In this document: positions 37,446-45,331 of the stretch, piece after piece
Position numbering within the stretch: the first letter of the stretch is position 1
Layout: every line of letters begins with the position of its first letter
Assembly: GCF_002272925.1 (NCBI RefSeq)
Contig: NZ_MLAR01000002.1
Coordinates: forward strand, 1 to 64,000
DNA: 64,000 nt
DNA from: Helicobacter sp. 13S00401-1
GTDB lineage: Bacteria; Campylobacterota; Campylobacteria; Campylobacterales; Helicobacteraceae
Direction of reading: 5' to 3'
The notes under the pieces: generated by a model
Seen by the model: the letters and a program-made list of their open reading frames with translations, nothing else
What the model was told of the DNA's origin: nothing
Database searches by the model: none
Made by a program: the position numbers and the translations under genes

Positions 37446-39263
37446 ATGGACTTCTTCTCTAAGAAAAAACTTAGTATCTTGAACTGGGAGAAGGACCTAA
37501 GCACCTTTAGTAAAAGTGCAAATATCAACTTGCATAATTGTAACATCCACATTAACTCTGCAAGGACTTTTTTTACTAACGATATGCCTGTGCCTTCAGG
37601 CTACTTTGAAAGCGAGTATGAGACTTCTGATAAAGAGATATATCAAAAATATGAAGTAGAGATAACTCCTAGAGAGTATGACTTTAGTGCTATAGATATA
37701 AAGATAGATAGAAACAATCTTTTTGCAACACTTATCTTAAAAGAGGGCCTTTTCATAGATAGCTCTGAAGTTTATAAAATGCAGTTTATAGACTACGTGC
37801 TAGCAAAACTAGTAGAACAAAATGTTATCTTGCATAACTCTAAATTCTTAAAAGCCACTTTAGTTCATATACTAAATGACTTTGGAGACTTATGTGTTTT
37901 AACTAGTACTTTAAACTACGAGATACTAAGGAGTAAGGCTAGTTATAAACAAAGAGGCTTGCTTAATCTCTTAGAAGAAGCTTGGGTTAAAAAAAATAAT
38001 GCAGATTCTATAGATAATGCCCTCTATGCTGCAAATGAAGGCGAAGAAGTAGCTATCTTTTTTAAAGACGATGAGATAATTAATGGGCGTAATCTTAAAG
38101 GTGAGTTTATGAACATGCAAGCTATAGCAAGCAGAGAAACCACCAAAGAGACTAAAGAAAAAGAAGGCGCTATCTATGCTAACCCACCTAGTATAGATGA
38201 AAATATAGACAAAGAAGAAACTGATAGAAAGATAATCTATAAGGCAAAGTCTAAAGGCTTAGTTGACTTTCAAGATGGACTAAAAGTTATATCCATAGCT
38301 ACTTTTGAAACAGTGAGTAATAAAACAGGAAGCATACTAGGAGGCCTAGAAAAAGGCATAGAAGTAGACGTTGAATGTAGCGATAACTCAAAAGATGCCA
38401 TACAAAATGGAGCTATCATAGAAGCTGATGTAGTAAATATAACTGGTAATGTCGGCGAAAACGCACTAATTAGATCTAATAATCTAAATATAAAAGGCCA
38501 AACACACCAAAGTTCTACTATATATGCTAATGAAGCCTTTATAAACATACACAAAGGCACACTTTATGCCAAAACTGAAGCTAATGTCGAGTATCTAGAG
38601 CTTGGGCGTATATTCACTCAAGATGCAAACATACTCCAGCTTAATGGAGGTAAGGTAGTAGCAAAAAGAGTAGTAGTTTCACGTTTGAGAAATAATTGCA
38701 ATATCTACTTTTCAGAAAGCATACATTTAAAACTAATAGATGGAGTAGAAAACAAGTTAGAGTTTAATATCATGGCTAATATTGATGAAAAACCTCACTT
38801 TTTAGGCTTGCTTGCAAAAGATACCCTCTTAAAAGAGCATGTAAAATCACGCGTTAACTACTGCAAAGTCTTAATCACTAAGGCAAAAAAGCTAAGACCT
38901 GTAATAGAAACACTAAAACCACTTATAGCTAAAAGCAAGGCTGAAGCCTCTCCACTAGACCCTGAAGTTAAAAAGATGCTTCAGTACTACGCAGCACTTT
39001 TAAAACAAGTCCACTTACAAAAAGACACAGCCATAAAGCTTCAAGATGAAAGGATACAAAATGCAAATCTTGCTTCAAGTATAGAAGGAGAGCTGCTAAA
39101 TGCTAGCATCACTACAGAATCTAGCTGGAGGGATAATAACGAGATACTACTTCATAGACACTTTCCAACAGAAGTTAAATCAAGCATACTATTAGAAGAT
39201 AGCGATATGCTAGATATAGAGTTAGATAAAGACTATCAGATCTTAAAAGTAAGTCCAGAGTAA
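37446..39263 (+). CDS. FapA/DUF342-domain protein (flagellar assembly protein A-like)
   Basis: A 605-residue protein whose central part (about 270-430) has the repeating beta-helix pattern of FapA/DUF342: VDFQDGLKVISIATFE, then GIEVDVECSDNSKDAI, GAIIEADVVNITGNVGENALIRSNNLNIKG and LQLNGGKVVAKRVVVSRLR, taken in pieces. The C-terminal part (about 445-560) is helical and probably coiled-coil. In Vibrio FapA links glucose signalling to flagellar assembly; a similar role here is inference. The start has AGGAG seven bases upstream. Confidence 0.8.
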   Translation: MDFFSKKKLSILNWEKDLSTFSKSANINLHNCNIHINSARTFFTNDMPVPSGYFESEYETSDKEIYQKYEVEITPREYDFSAIDIKIDRNNLFATLILKEGLFIDSSEVYKMQFIDYVLAKLVEQNVILHNSKFLKATLVHILNDFGDLCVLTSTLNYEILRSKASYKQRGLLNLLEEAWVKKNNADSIDNALYAANEGEEVAIFFKDDEIINGRNLKGEFMNMQAIASRETTKETKEKEGAIYANPPSIDENIDKEETDRKIIYKAKSKGLVDFQDGLKVISIATFETVSNKTGSILGGLEKGIEVDVECSDNSKDAIQNGAIIEADVVNITGNVGENALIRSNNLNIKGQTHQSSTIYANEAFINIHKGTLYAKTEANVEYLELGRIFTQDANILQLNGGKVVAKRVVVSRLRNNCNIYFSESIHLKLIDGVENKLEFNIMANIDEKPHFLGLLAKDTLLKEHVKSRVNYCKVLITKAKKLRPVIETLKPLIAKSKAEASPLDPEVKKMLQYYAALLKQVHLQKDTAIKLQDERIQNANLASSIEGELLNASITTESSWRDNNEILLHRHFPTEVKSSILLEDSDMLDIELDKDYQILKVSPE

Positions 39264-39313
39264 GTTTTATATATGTTAGATTCTAAGTGTGTTTAAAAAA
39301 GAGGGGTTAAAAA

Positions 39314-39697
39314 ATGTCACAAGAAGAAAAACCAAGGTCACGCTTTAGACTAAAACTTAGAAAAGCAGACTTTTTAATCATACCAGTAGCAGCCCTTATC
39401 TTTTATCTCTATCAGCACTACACTATAACTCATGCTGCTAAAGAAATTAAAACCACCCAAGCCAAAGTAGAATCTAAATCAGTGGAATCTAAACCAGCAA
39501 AATCTAAACCAGTAGAATCTGAAGTTATAAAAACTCCTCCTATCTCCAAAGAAGCTAGGCTACTAAAAGCAAAGTGGGATAAGGCAGATGAGAAAGAAAA
39601 ACTAGCTATGCTAAAAGGGCTAAAAAGTAAGTGTCAAGCAGGAAGCTTAAAAGCATGCGAAGAGTATAAAAGCTTACTTTATGAGCAAGCTAAGTAA
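39314..39697 (+). CDS. Small bitopic membrane protein with repeat linker
   Basis: A 127-residue protein with a basic cytoplasmic start (residues 1-23), one membrane helix at about 24-40, a Lys/Ser/Pro linker made from four 15-bp DNA repeats (about residues 52-71) and a helical C-terminal domain of about 45 residues with two Cys (KCQAGSLKACEEYK). It follows the FapA-like gene by 50 bases and may be co-transcribed. No family is recognised. Confidence 0.65.
   Translation: MSQEEKPRSRFRLKLRKADFLIIPVAALIFYLYQHYTITHAAKEIKTTQAKVESKSVESKPAKSKPVESEVIKTPPISKEARLLKAKWDKADEKEKLAMLKGLKSKCQAGSLKACEEYKSLLYEQAK
39467..39526 (+). repeat. 15-bp in-frame tandem repeat encoding a VESKP-like linker
   Basis: Four 15-bp units (39467-39481, 39482-39496, 39497-39511, 39512-39526) have consensus GTAGAATCTAAACCA. 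Two of them contain the window-wide motif AGAATCT. The units have diverged by point changes, so this is an older expansion than the coaBC repeat. Confidence 0.75.
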
Positions 39698-39703
39698 ATA
39701 TTT

Positions 39704-39743
39704 AATCTTATAGAATCTAAAAGCTTTTAGATTCTATAAGATT
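39704..39743. terminator. Perfect 40-bp palindrome between convergent genes
   Basis: The 40 bases from 39704 to 39743 read identically on both strands and centre on AAGCTT. Each arm carries one TAGAATCTA/TAGATTCTA motif. It fills the gap between the small bitopic protein gene (plus) and lpdA (minus), where a bidirectional terminator is expected. Confidence 0.7.
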
Positions 39744-39745
39744 TG

Positions 39746-41104
39746 TTATAGATAAAGCGGGCGCAAAGCGTAATAGATTGCTTCAGCCACTGAAGGGTGT
39801 GTATAGCCTATATTATAAAGATCTCTAAGTTTTATCTTATCACTTACTGCTAAAGCTAGTGTGTTTATAACTAAACTTGCATCTTTTAATACAAGGTGTG
39901 CTCCTAGTAATCTATCATTTTCTTCATCAATAAGTAGTTTTACTAAGCCAACTTCTGGAGTTTGTTCAGCATGAAGACGTGGGAGATTCATCCCTGAGAC
40001 TTTTAAAACTTTATAAGGAATCCCCTCTTTTAAAAGTCTTTCTTCACTCTTACCAACTCCTGCTATATCAACCCCTATATATACAGATGTTGGTATATGA
40101 TCTACTTTTACTACATCTACTTGTTTACCCATAATGTGTTCATAGATAGTATCAGCATGCTTATAAGACACTGAAGAAAGTGGCTTTTTACCAGTTACAT
40201 CTCCCATAGCATAGATGTGAGGAAGGCTTGTTTGATTAGCATCATTAATCTTTATATTACCCCTTTCATCTATATCAACTATACCTTGTGCTAGCTCGCT
40301 ATTTGGACGTCTACCAACTGCTGCTAAAAACTTATCAGCCTCTATCTTTTCTTTTTTACCTTCTACTTCTATCTCTAAGCTTAAGTCTTCATTAAAACGG
40401 ATAAATTTAACATTAGTTCTAACGCTTACTTTTAATCCACTAAGGCTTTTTTCTATCTCACTAGCTACATCTCTATCAAAAGATGGGAAAGGTTTAGGAG
40501 CAAACTCTAGCATAGTTACTTCTGAGCCCATAGCAGCAAAGTAGTAAGCAAACTCTAAAGAGATTATCCCACTTCCTATGATGACTAGTTTTTTAGGTAA
40601 AACTTCAGTTCTTAAAGCCTCAGTTGAGTAAAGCAGCTTGCCTTGCTTGGTTAGTAAGTCTGCATTTTCTATATTAAAGGTGTTATTTCTTCCACCTGTT
40701 GCTATAACTATCTTGCTAGCTTCTATCTTTTCGCCTTCGATATCAAGAGTGTGGGCATCTACAAACTTAGCACTTTTACCTTTATAAAGTTCAACCTTTG
40801 CGCCCTCTAAGGCTTTAGCTATAGAGCCATTTAGTGTTTTTGAGATTCTAATAGCATTACTTGCTACTGTTTTAATGTTTAAAAGCGCTTCACTAGTTTC
40901 TACCCCATACTTATGTAAGTTTTTAGATGCATATCTTGCAGAAGTTATAAGGCTTTTAGTTGGTATACAACCTACGTTTACACAAGTACCTCCAAGCTCA
41001 GCCTTTTCTATTAGTGCTACTTTTTTACCTTTGCTCCCAAGCTGAACTGCTAAAGAGTAGCCACCAGGCCCTGCTCCGATTATGGCAACATCGTATTTTT
41101 TCAT
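39746..41104 (-). CDS. lpdA: Dihydrolipoyl dehydrogenase (E3-type flavoprotein disulfide reductase)
   Basis: A 452-residue FAD/NAD oxidoreductase. The FAD motif is VAIIGAGPGGYS near residue 6, the redox-active disulfide is Cys41-Cys46 in GGTCVNVGCIPTKS, the NAD motif VIIGSGIISLEFA follows near 170, and the C-terminal His-Glu pair is in YTHPSVAEAI. An in-frame ATG exists at 41170, but the ATG at 41104 has GGAG at proper distance and starts exactly at the FAD fold, so it is chosen. No E1 or E2 gene of a 2-oxoacid dehydrogenase or glycine-cleavage gene is nearby, so its lipoyl partner is unclear. Confidence 0.88.
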   Translation of the reverse strand: MKKYDVAIIGAGPGGYSLAVQLGSKGKKVALIEKAELGGTCVNVGCIPTKSLITSARYASKNLHKYGVETSEALLNIKTVASNAIRISKTLNGSIAKALEGAKVELYKGKSAKFVDAHTLDIEGEKIEASKIVIATGGRNNTFNIENADLLTKQGKLLYSTEALRTEVLPKKLVIIGSGIISLEFAYYFAAMGSEVTMLEFAPKPFPSFDRDVASEIEKSLSGLKVSVRTNVKFIRFNEDLSLEIEVEGKKEKIEADKFLAAVGRRPNSELAQGIVDIDERGNIKINDANQTSLPHIYAMGDVTGKKPLSSVSYKHADTIYEHIMGKQVDVVKVDHIPTSVYIGVDIAGVGKSEERLLKEGIPYKVLKVSGMNLPRLHAEQTPEVGLVKLLIDEENDRLLGAHLVLKDASLVINTLALAVSDKIKLRDLYNIGYTHPSVAEAIYYALRPLYL

Positions 41105-41723
41105 TATTGAAACTCCATGATTAGTTTTTGTGAAGGCAATAATAATGCTTTTGAAAAAATATTGTGTCAATAAAACACATTTTTCTTAAAAAGAATCAAT
41201 AAAACTTCATGGCTTATACTTAAGTAACATTATTTTTATAGCTAAAATTTATTTATACTAAAAGTAACTATAAGTAACTAAAAAAATAAGATTAAACTTA
41301 AAAAATACTTAAAACAAATAAATAAAACTTACAAAAAGTAACCATACCAAAAAGCATCATATTTAATAGACAGTTATTTTATGTGAATAAATAGCCATAG
41401 TCATAATTTTTTTAAGCCAAAGACATTCTCGCTTTGTTTTGTGGTACAAAAAGCAAAGACAAGTAAGCAGAAGTGCAAAAGCGCGATTTTTCAAGGAAAC
41501 TTGCACTTTCAAGGAAACTTCTTTTTCGAGGAAGCTGACGCTTTCAAGGAAGCTTACACTTTCGCAGTTTTGCAAAAAGTAAGGGAGGGGATAACCCCCT
41601 TTTTTTTATTAAAAGAAAATATATAAGTAAGAAGAAATAAAAAAAAGAAAGTGTTAGAATAAAGAGCTAGCTAACCTTGCACACAGAATAATCATGCCTA
41701 TGACTTATAATACATAAACCTTT
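41105..41723. other. Intergenic region with repeat element copy B
   Basis: About 620 bases between two minus-strand genes. The part next to lpdA is very AT-rich with repeated AGTAACTA words and probably holds the lpdA promoter. The middle holds the dispersed repeat at 41422-41555. I see no credible gene: the open frame on the minus strand at 41363-41575 is simply the translated repeat. Confidence 0.55.
41422..41555 (-). repeat. Dispersed intergenic repeat element, copy B
   Basis: On the minus strand this element has four tandem units with core AAGYTTCCTTGAAA, at 41542-41555, 41524-41537 (one variant), 41507-41520 and 41489-41502, spaced 17-18 bp. A conserved tail follows at 41422-41453 containing ACCACAAAACAAA and GAATGTC. 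It has the same order of parts as copy A at 16477-16598, with one unit identical to a unit there over all 14 core bases. Confidence 0.7.
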
Positions 41724-42998
41724 TTAATCTTGCATAGAATCTAAACTTTTCTCTAAAAGCTTTTTTAAATCTTTGCTATCTTTCTTATGCCAAACTTTTA
41801 TATGATTTAAGGTGTGAGAAGTAGCGTTTGTAATGCTACTTAGCAAAAAGCTTTTACTAGCTTTTATATAGTTTTTTATAGGGATGTAATCTTTAAAACA
41901 CTCCCCACTTATAAAGTAGTTCCTTTTTACTAGCCCAAAGTGCAGCCAAAAGATTCCAAGGGCTTGTAAGCTTTTAACATTAGCAACAGGCATAACTTCA
42001 TACTTATAGTCTTTATCCATCTTGTAAAGATTATCTTTAGTTACTTCTAAAACTAAAAGCTCACTTCCATTATAAGGTGGATAGTCGTTGTTTTTAAGAG
42101 GGACTAAACACTCTTTTAACATACACTTTTCACCACTTTTAAAAAAACTAGTTTTTAGCTTAGTGATATCTAAATCCTTTAAAGCACCATTTTTAAAAGG
42201 TCCTGAAAAGCTTCCAAGTGCGTATCTTTTTTCATTCTTTTTATCATCATAGTCTTTATAGATATCTTTAAACTGAGCCTTACTTAAGCCTATGTTTATC
42301 CCGCCTAAGGCAAAGGCAGTATTTTTATAAGCTAGATAGTAAGATAAAACAGTAAGCTTTAAGTTAGGTCTCAAAAAATATTTAGCTATAAGTTTTGCTT
42401 TTAACTTACCTAGCTTAGAGATCTTAAAACCTGCAGAATCTAAGTCATATATAAGCTTTAAAGCCTCTTTTAACTCCTGGCACTTTCTAGTTAGGTAGAT
42501 CTGATCTGCATCTACTTTCATATAGTGGCTATAACTTACCTTAATCATGCCATGGTTATAAAAATGCGCTAGAGAGTGGATAGACTTAGCCGGCAAGACC
42601 CCTTCAAATCTTTTAAGCACACTTTTCATCTCTTCACCTACTCTTACATGTGAAGAGTGGGCTGGAAGCACGCTTGGCGTGTAGTAGATTAGCTTAAGTT
42701 TATCTTTATAGGTATCTTTTAGTTTTAGTGCTAACTCATAAGTTTTATCTTCGCTTGGTTGGACTGAGAGGATTAGCTCATCTAAGACTGGCATGATGGA
42801 GTGCACGCTTGCTTCTATAGTGGCTTCTTCATTTTTAACCCTCATATGCCCACTAAGTCCAAAAGGTCGTTTTTTATCTAGTGCATTAATCTCTTCTAAA
42901 GTGATGGCAAAAAGCGAGTTAGATTCTATAGTATGGAAGTTTTTATCCTTCAAGCTTTGGTTAGTAGTAGATGTTGAGTTATCTTGTAAATGCTTCAT
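41724..42998 (-). CDS. CgtA-like glycosyltransferase (GT2-type)
   Basis: A 424-residue cytoplasmic protein. The segment GHMRVKNEEATIEASVHSIMP (from about residue 46, quoted in part) matches the start of CgtA-type beta-1,4-N-acetylgalactosaminyltransferases, and MKVDADQIY contains the metal-binding DxD. FWLHFGLVKRN near the C terminus also fits. The sugar transferred is not deducible. No good ribosome binding site precedes the ATG, and a short open frame with a C14/G14 tract lies just upstream, so expression may depend on that tract. Two TAGATTCT-type motifs lie in the gene, so it looks native. Confidence 0.7.
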   Translation of the reverse strand: MKHLQDNSTSTTNQSLKDKNFHTIESNSLFAITLEEINALDKKRPFGLSGHMRVKNEEATIEASVHSIMPVLDELILSVQPSEDKTYELALKLKDTYKDKLKLIYYTPSVLPAHSSHVRVGEEMKSVLKRFEGVLPAKSIHSLAHFYNHGMIKVSYSHYMKVDADQIYLTRKCQELKEALKLIYDLDSAGFKISKLGKLKAKLIAKYFLRPNLKLTVLSYYLAYKNTAFALGGINIGLSKAQFKDIYKDYDDKKNEKRYALGSFSGPFKNGALKDLDITKLKTSFFKSGEKCMLKECLVPLKNNDYPPYNGSELLVLEVTKDNLYKMDKDYKYEVMPVANVKSLQALGIFWLHFGLVKRNYFISGECFKDYIPIKNYIKASKSFLLSSITNATSHTLNHIKVWHKKDSKDLKKLLEKSLDSMQD

Positions 42999-43038
42999 GA
43001 AAGTTAACTCTATAGACCTAGATAAAATAAAGTAGCCA

Positions 43039-43239
43039 TTAACTCTTTTTTAAAAACTTTCTTAAAAAGAGATGGGCTTTGGAAAAAGGCTGGGTAAAAA
43101 AGCTGGGTGTTTTTATCAAGGCAAAAGGCAAGAGGAAAAGCAAAAGACAAAGTCCACCCCCCCCCCCCCCATTTTCTAGGTTAAGTTTGCTTGTAGGTTT
43201 TTGGCTTATCATAAGTTGGGTGCTACTTTTTAAAAGCAA
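43039..43239 (-). CDS. Short open frame with poly-G tract upstream of the CgtA-like gene
   Basis: A 66-codon frame starting with TTG at 43239, five to six bases after AAAGGA, or with ATG at 43212. It runs through a G14 tract (five to six Gly codons) and stops at 43039. With one extra G the frame would instead run on to a stop at 43010-43012, ending 11 bases before the ATG of the CgtA-like gene. It may be a leader peptide controlling that gene, or the remnant of a larger gene. The protein resembles nothing known to me. Confidence 0.35.
   Translation of the reverse strand: MLLKSSTQLMISQKPTSKLNLENGGGGGGLCLLLFLLPFALIKTPSFFTQPFSKAHLFLRKFLKKS
43157..43170 (-). repeat. C14/G14 homopolymer upstream of the CgtA-like gene
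   Basis: Fourteen C residues on the plus strand. This is well above the length at which slipped-strand change is common in Campylobacterota. Confidence 0.85.
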
Positions 43240-43364
43240 GATTTATCCTTTTTTGTGAGGTTTTGCTTAACAATTGTAGCTTAATTTAAGATTTGTATAT
43301 GATTATGAGAATTAGTTAGCCTTTATAGCTTTATAGCAAGCACGCTATTAGCTAGTAGTTTTTA

Positions 43365-43898
43365 CTAGTTTATATGAACTATCTCGGCATCTTCTGGTAT
43401 GTGAAAGTCAAAGTCAGTTGCTTTTAAGTCTTTATTTATTTCTACGTTTTTAAAGACTATTATGGCTTCATTACCTAAGTCATCTTTATAGCTTAGGATA
43501 TAGGGCTTAGAATCTTTTAGCTTTAAAGTATATACATGCTTATTAATAGTTGCCTCGTAAGTATCTTCATCTATCTTTTTAGCATTTTTTAGCACGCCTA
43601 AAAAGTCAGCTTGACTATCAAAACTGCCTATAGTTACTTGATTAAGCATGGGTTCATAGATATAAGCTTTTCCATGTTCTATATAAACTTGCTTTTTAAA
43701 AGGCAAAGTGTAATTCCAAAGGGCTAAATTATCACTAGTAGCTTCAAGACTTCCTTGATAAAAGATACTTTTTGCACCTACTTCACCTTTTATCTCTTGT
43801 GTAAAGTTTGCCTTAAAAGTCTTTATATTAGTTAGAGGGCTTCCAAAAGAAAGACTAAAAAGCAAAACTAAAAAAGCTACATACTTATGCAAGTTCAT
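43365..43898 (-). CDS. lolA: Outer-membrane lipoprotein carrier LolA
   Basis: A periplasmic shuttle that takes lipoproteins from the inner-membrane LolCDE complex to the outer membrane. The 177-residue protein has a signal peptide (residues 1-19, cleavage near SFGS), then FKANFTQEI and the LolA pattern of strands including GSLEATSDNLALWNYTLPFKKQVYIEHGKAY, seen in pieces. Length and layout fit. It begins 2 bases after the MFS gene, so the two are co-transcribed. Confidence 0.88.
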   Translation of the reverse strand: MNLHKYVAFLVLLFSLSFGSPLTNIKTFKANFTQEIKGEVGAKSIFYQGSLEATSDNLALWNYTLPFKKQVYIEHGKAYIYEPMLNQVTIGSFDSQADFLGVLKNAKKIDEDTYEATINKHVYTLKLKDSKPYILSYKDDLGNEAIIVFKNVEINKDLKATDFDFHIPEDAEIVHIN

Positions 43899-43900
43899 AT

Positions 43901-45229
43901 TTAAGCCTTTAAGTGCAACATGGCATTTAGCTCTTTTGGATCTAACTCATTTGCCCTGTATTTTATAGTAACTACGCCTTGGGTTTCGTTTTTATAGTAC
44001 TCAACTATGCTTTTTAAAGAATCTAGTTGTTTTAAATCAGCATCATCAACCTTAGAGCTTTCTACATAAAAGGTGGCGTTTTTCTTAGGGTTTTTAAAGA
44101 TTAGGGCTACTAGGATAAACCATATGGCTGCAACTATGATAGCTATGATAAAGATAGTGTTATAAGAACTAGATGTTATAGCACCTGCATGAGCAAAGCC
44201 TCCTAAAAACGCGCCTAAAAAAGACCCCGCAAAGCCAAAGGCGTTAAAGTCACCTAAGACCCTCCCTCTCTGACTTGCAAGGCATAGCTTGCTTACTAAG
44301 CCTTGTAAGAGGGCTTCTTGTACAACAAAGCCCATGAAGAAAAAGATTAAGCCTATACCAAAGATAACAAAGCTTATAGAGTAGTACATAAACACATAAG
44401 CCACTACAAACATAAATACACTTAGTACTAAAACTAGATAGTTTTTATTTCTTTTTTCACTCAGCATAGAGCCTACGCCCATAGCTAAGATTCCAAGCAC
44501 TAGACCCGGTATATAGACCATGTAAAGATTAGTTTTGCTTACTCCAAAGGTTTCGCTTAATAAAAGAGGAGCTATCATAAAAGTTGCTGTCATAAAAAAC
44601 TTTTCTAATAAAACACTGCCTGAAAGAAGATAGATGCTTTTAGAAGTAGCTCTATCTTTTCTGTGATAGTCATATCTTATCTTTTCTATCTTTTTGGCTT
44701 TTAAAACAAAAAGTATAGATATGAGGTTTAAGATAGCACTTATCCAAAAAAGTGATCTTAGTCCAAAGTGAGTTCCTACTACAAGCCCTACTATTATGGC
44801 TACAACAAAGCTTACAAAGATCCCTATACCCATTATCGCCATAGCGCGGATTCTAAACTCTTCTTTTACACTATCTGCTACCATGGCACTAAGCACCCCA
44901 CCTATAGCACCTATACCTTCTATAACACGCCCTAATATTAGTATCTCTATGTTAGGGCTTAGGGCACAGACTATATTACCTATAACAAAGATGATAATTC
45001 CTACTATGACGACATGACGTCTATCAAACTTATCACTTATACGCCCAAATATAGGCTGAGTAAAGATTTGCACTAAGTAGGGCACTCCAAGTGCTATACC
45101 TACACTCATATAAGTTGCATTAGCTATAGAATCTATAGTTACAGATATAACTGGCAAGATGATAAAAAGTCCAAAAAAGCGAAACATTAAAGTAAGTAGC
45201 ATAGGCAGTATTTTTACAAACATAATCAA
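43901..45229 (-). CDS. MFS transporter with a C-terminal cytosolic domain
   Basis: A 442-residue major facilitator with about twelve helices. The hallmark loop between helices 2 and 3 is seen as GRISDKFDRRHVVIVG. After the last helix a roughly 65-residue soluble tail follows, ending with VVTIKYRANELDPKELNAML. This layout resembles YajR-type drug/proton antiporters, whose extra C-terminal domain is ferredoxin-like. The substrate is unknown. It is upstream of lolA with a 2-base gap. Confidence 0.8.
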   Translation of the reverse strand: MIMFVKILPMLLTLMFRFFGLFIILPVISVTIDSIANATYMSVGIALGVPYLVQIFTQPIFGRISDKFDRRHVVIVGIIIFVIGNIVCALSPNIEILILGRVIEGIGAIGGVLSAMVADSVKEEFRIRAMAIMGIGIFVSFVVAIIVGLVVGTHFGLRSLFWISAILNLISILFVLKAKKIEKIRYDYHRKDRATSKSIYLLSGSVLLEKFFMTATFMIAPLLLSETFGVSKTNLYMVYIPGLVLGILAMGVGSMLSEKRNKNYLVLVLSVFMFVVAYVFMYYSISFVIFGIGLIFFFMGFVVQEALLQGLVSKLCLASQRGRVLGDFNAFGFAGSFLGAFLGGFAHAGAITSSSYNTIFIIAIIVAAIWFILVALIFKNPKKNATFYVESSKVDDADLKQLDSLKSIVEYYKNETQGVVTIKYRANELDPKELNAMLHLKA

Positions 45230-45276
45230 AGATCCTTTTGTGGTGGCGAAATGGGGTTTAAAAGTTATAAGATAGG

Positions 45277-45282
45277 TATAAT
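45277..45282 (+). promoter_or_regulatory. Candidate -10 box for rdgB-ddl
   Basis: A perfect TATAAT lies 50 bases before the rdgB ATG in the divergent gap between the MFS gene and rdgB. Confidence 0.4.
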
Positions 45283-45331
45283 TTTAACTAATCAATCTTA
45301 AGAATATTCACAACTTATAAGGAAACTAAAT

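Larger units (their letters stand above)
42999..43364. other. Intergenic or leader region between lolA and the CgtA-like gene
   Basis: A 366-base stretch containing the short open frame at 43039-43239 and its C14 tract. From 43240 to 43364 I see no gene, only AT-rich sequence and a weak CTAGTA/TACTAG hairpin near the lolA stop. Confidence 0.5.

Noticed and set aside
41363-41575. A 70-codon frame on the minus strand across repeat copy B.
   Set aside because: It consists mainly of the translated 17-18 bp repeat units and conserved tail. Copy A does not preserve the frame, so it is not treated as a gene.
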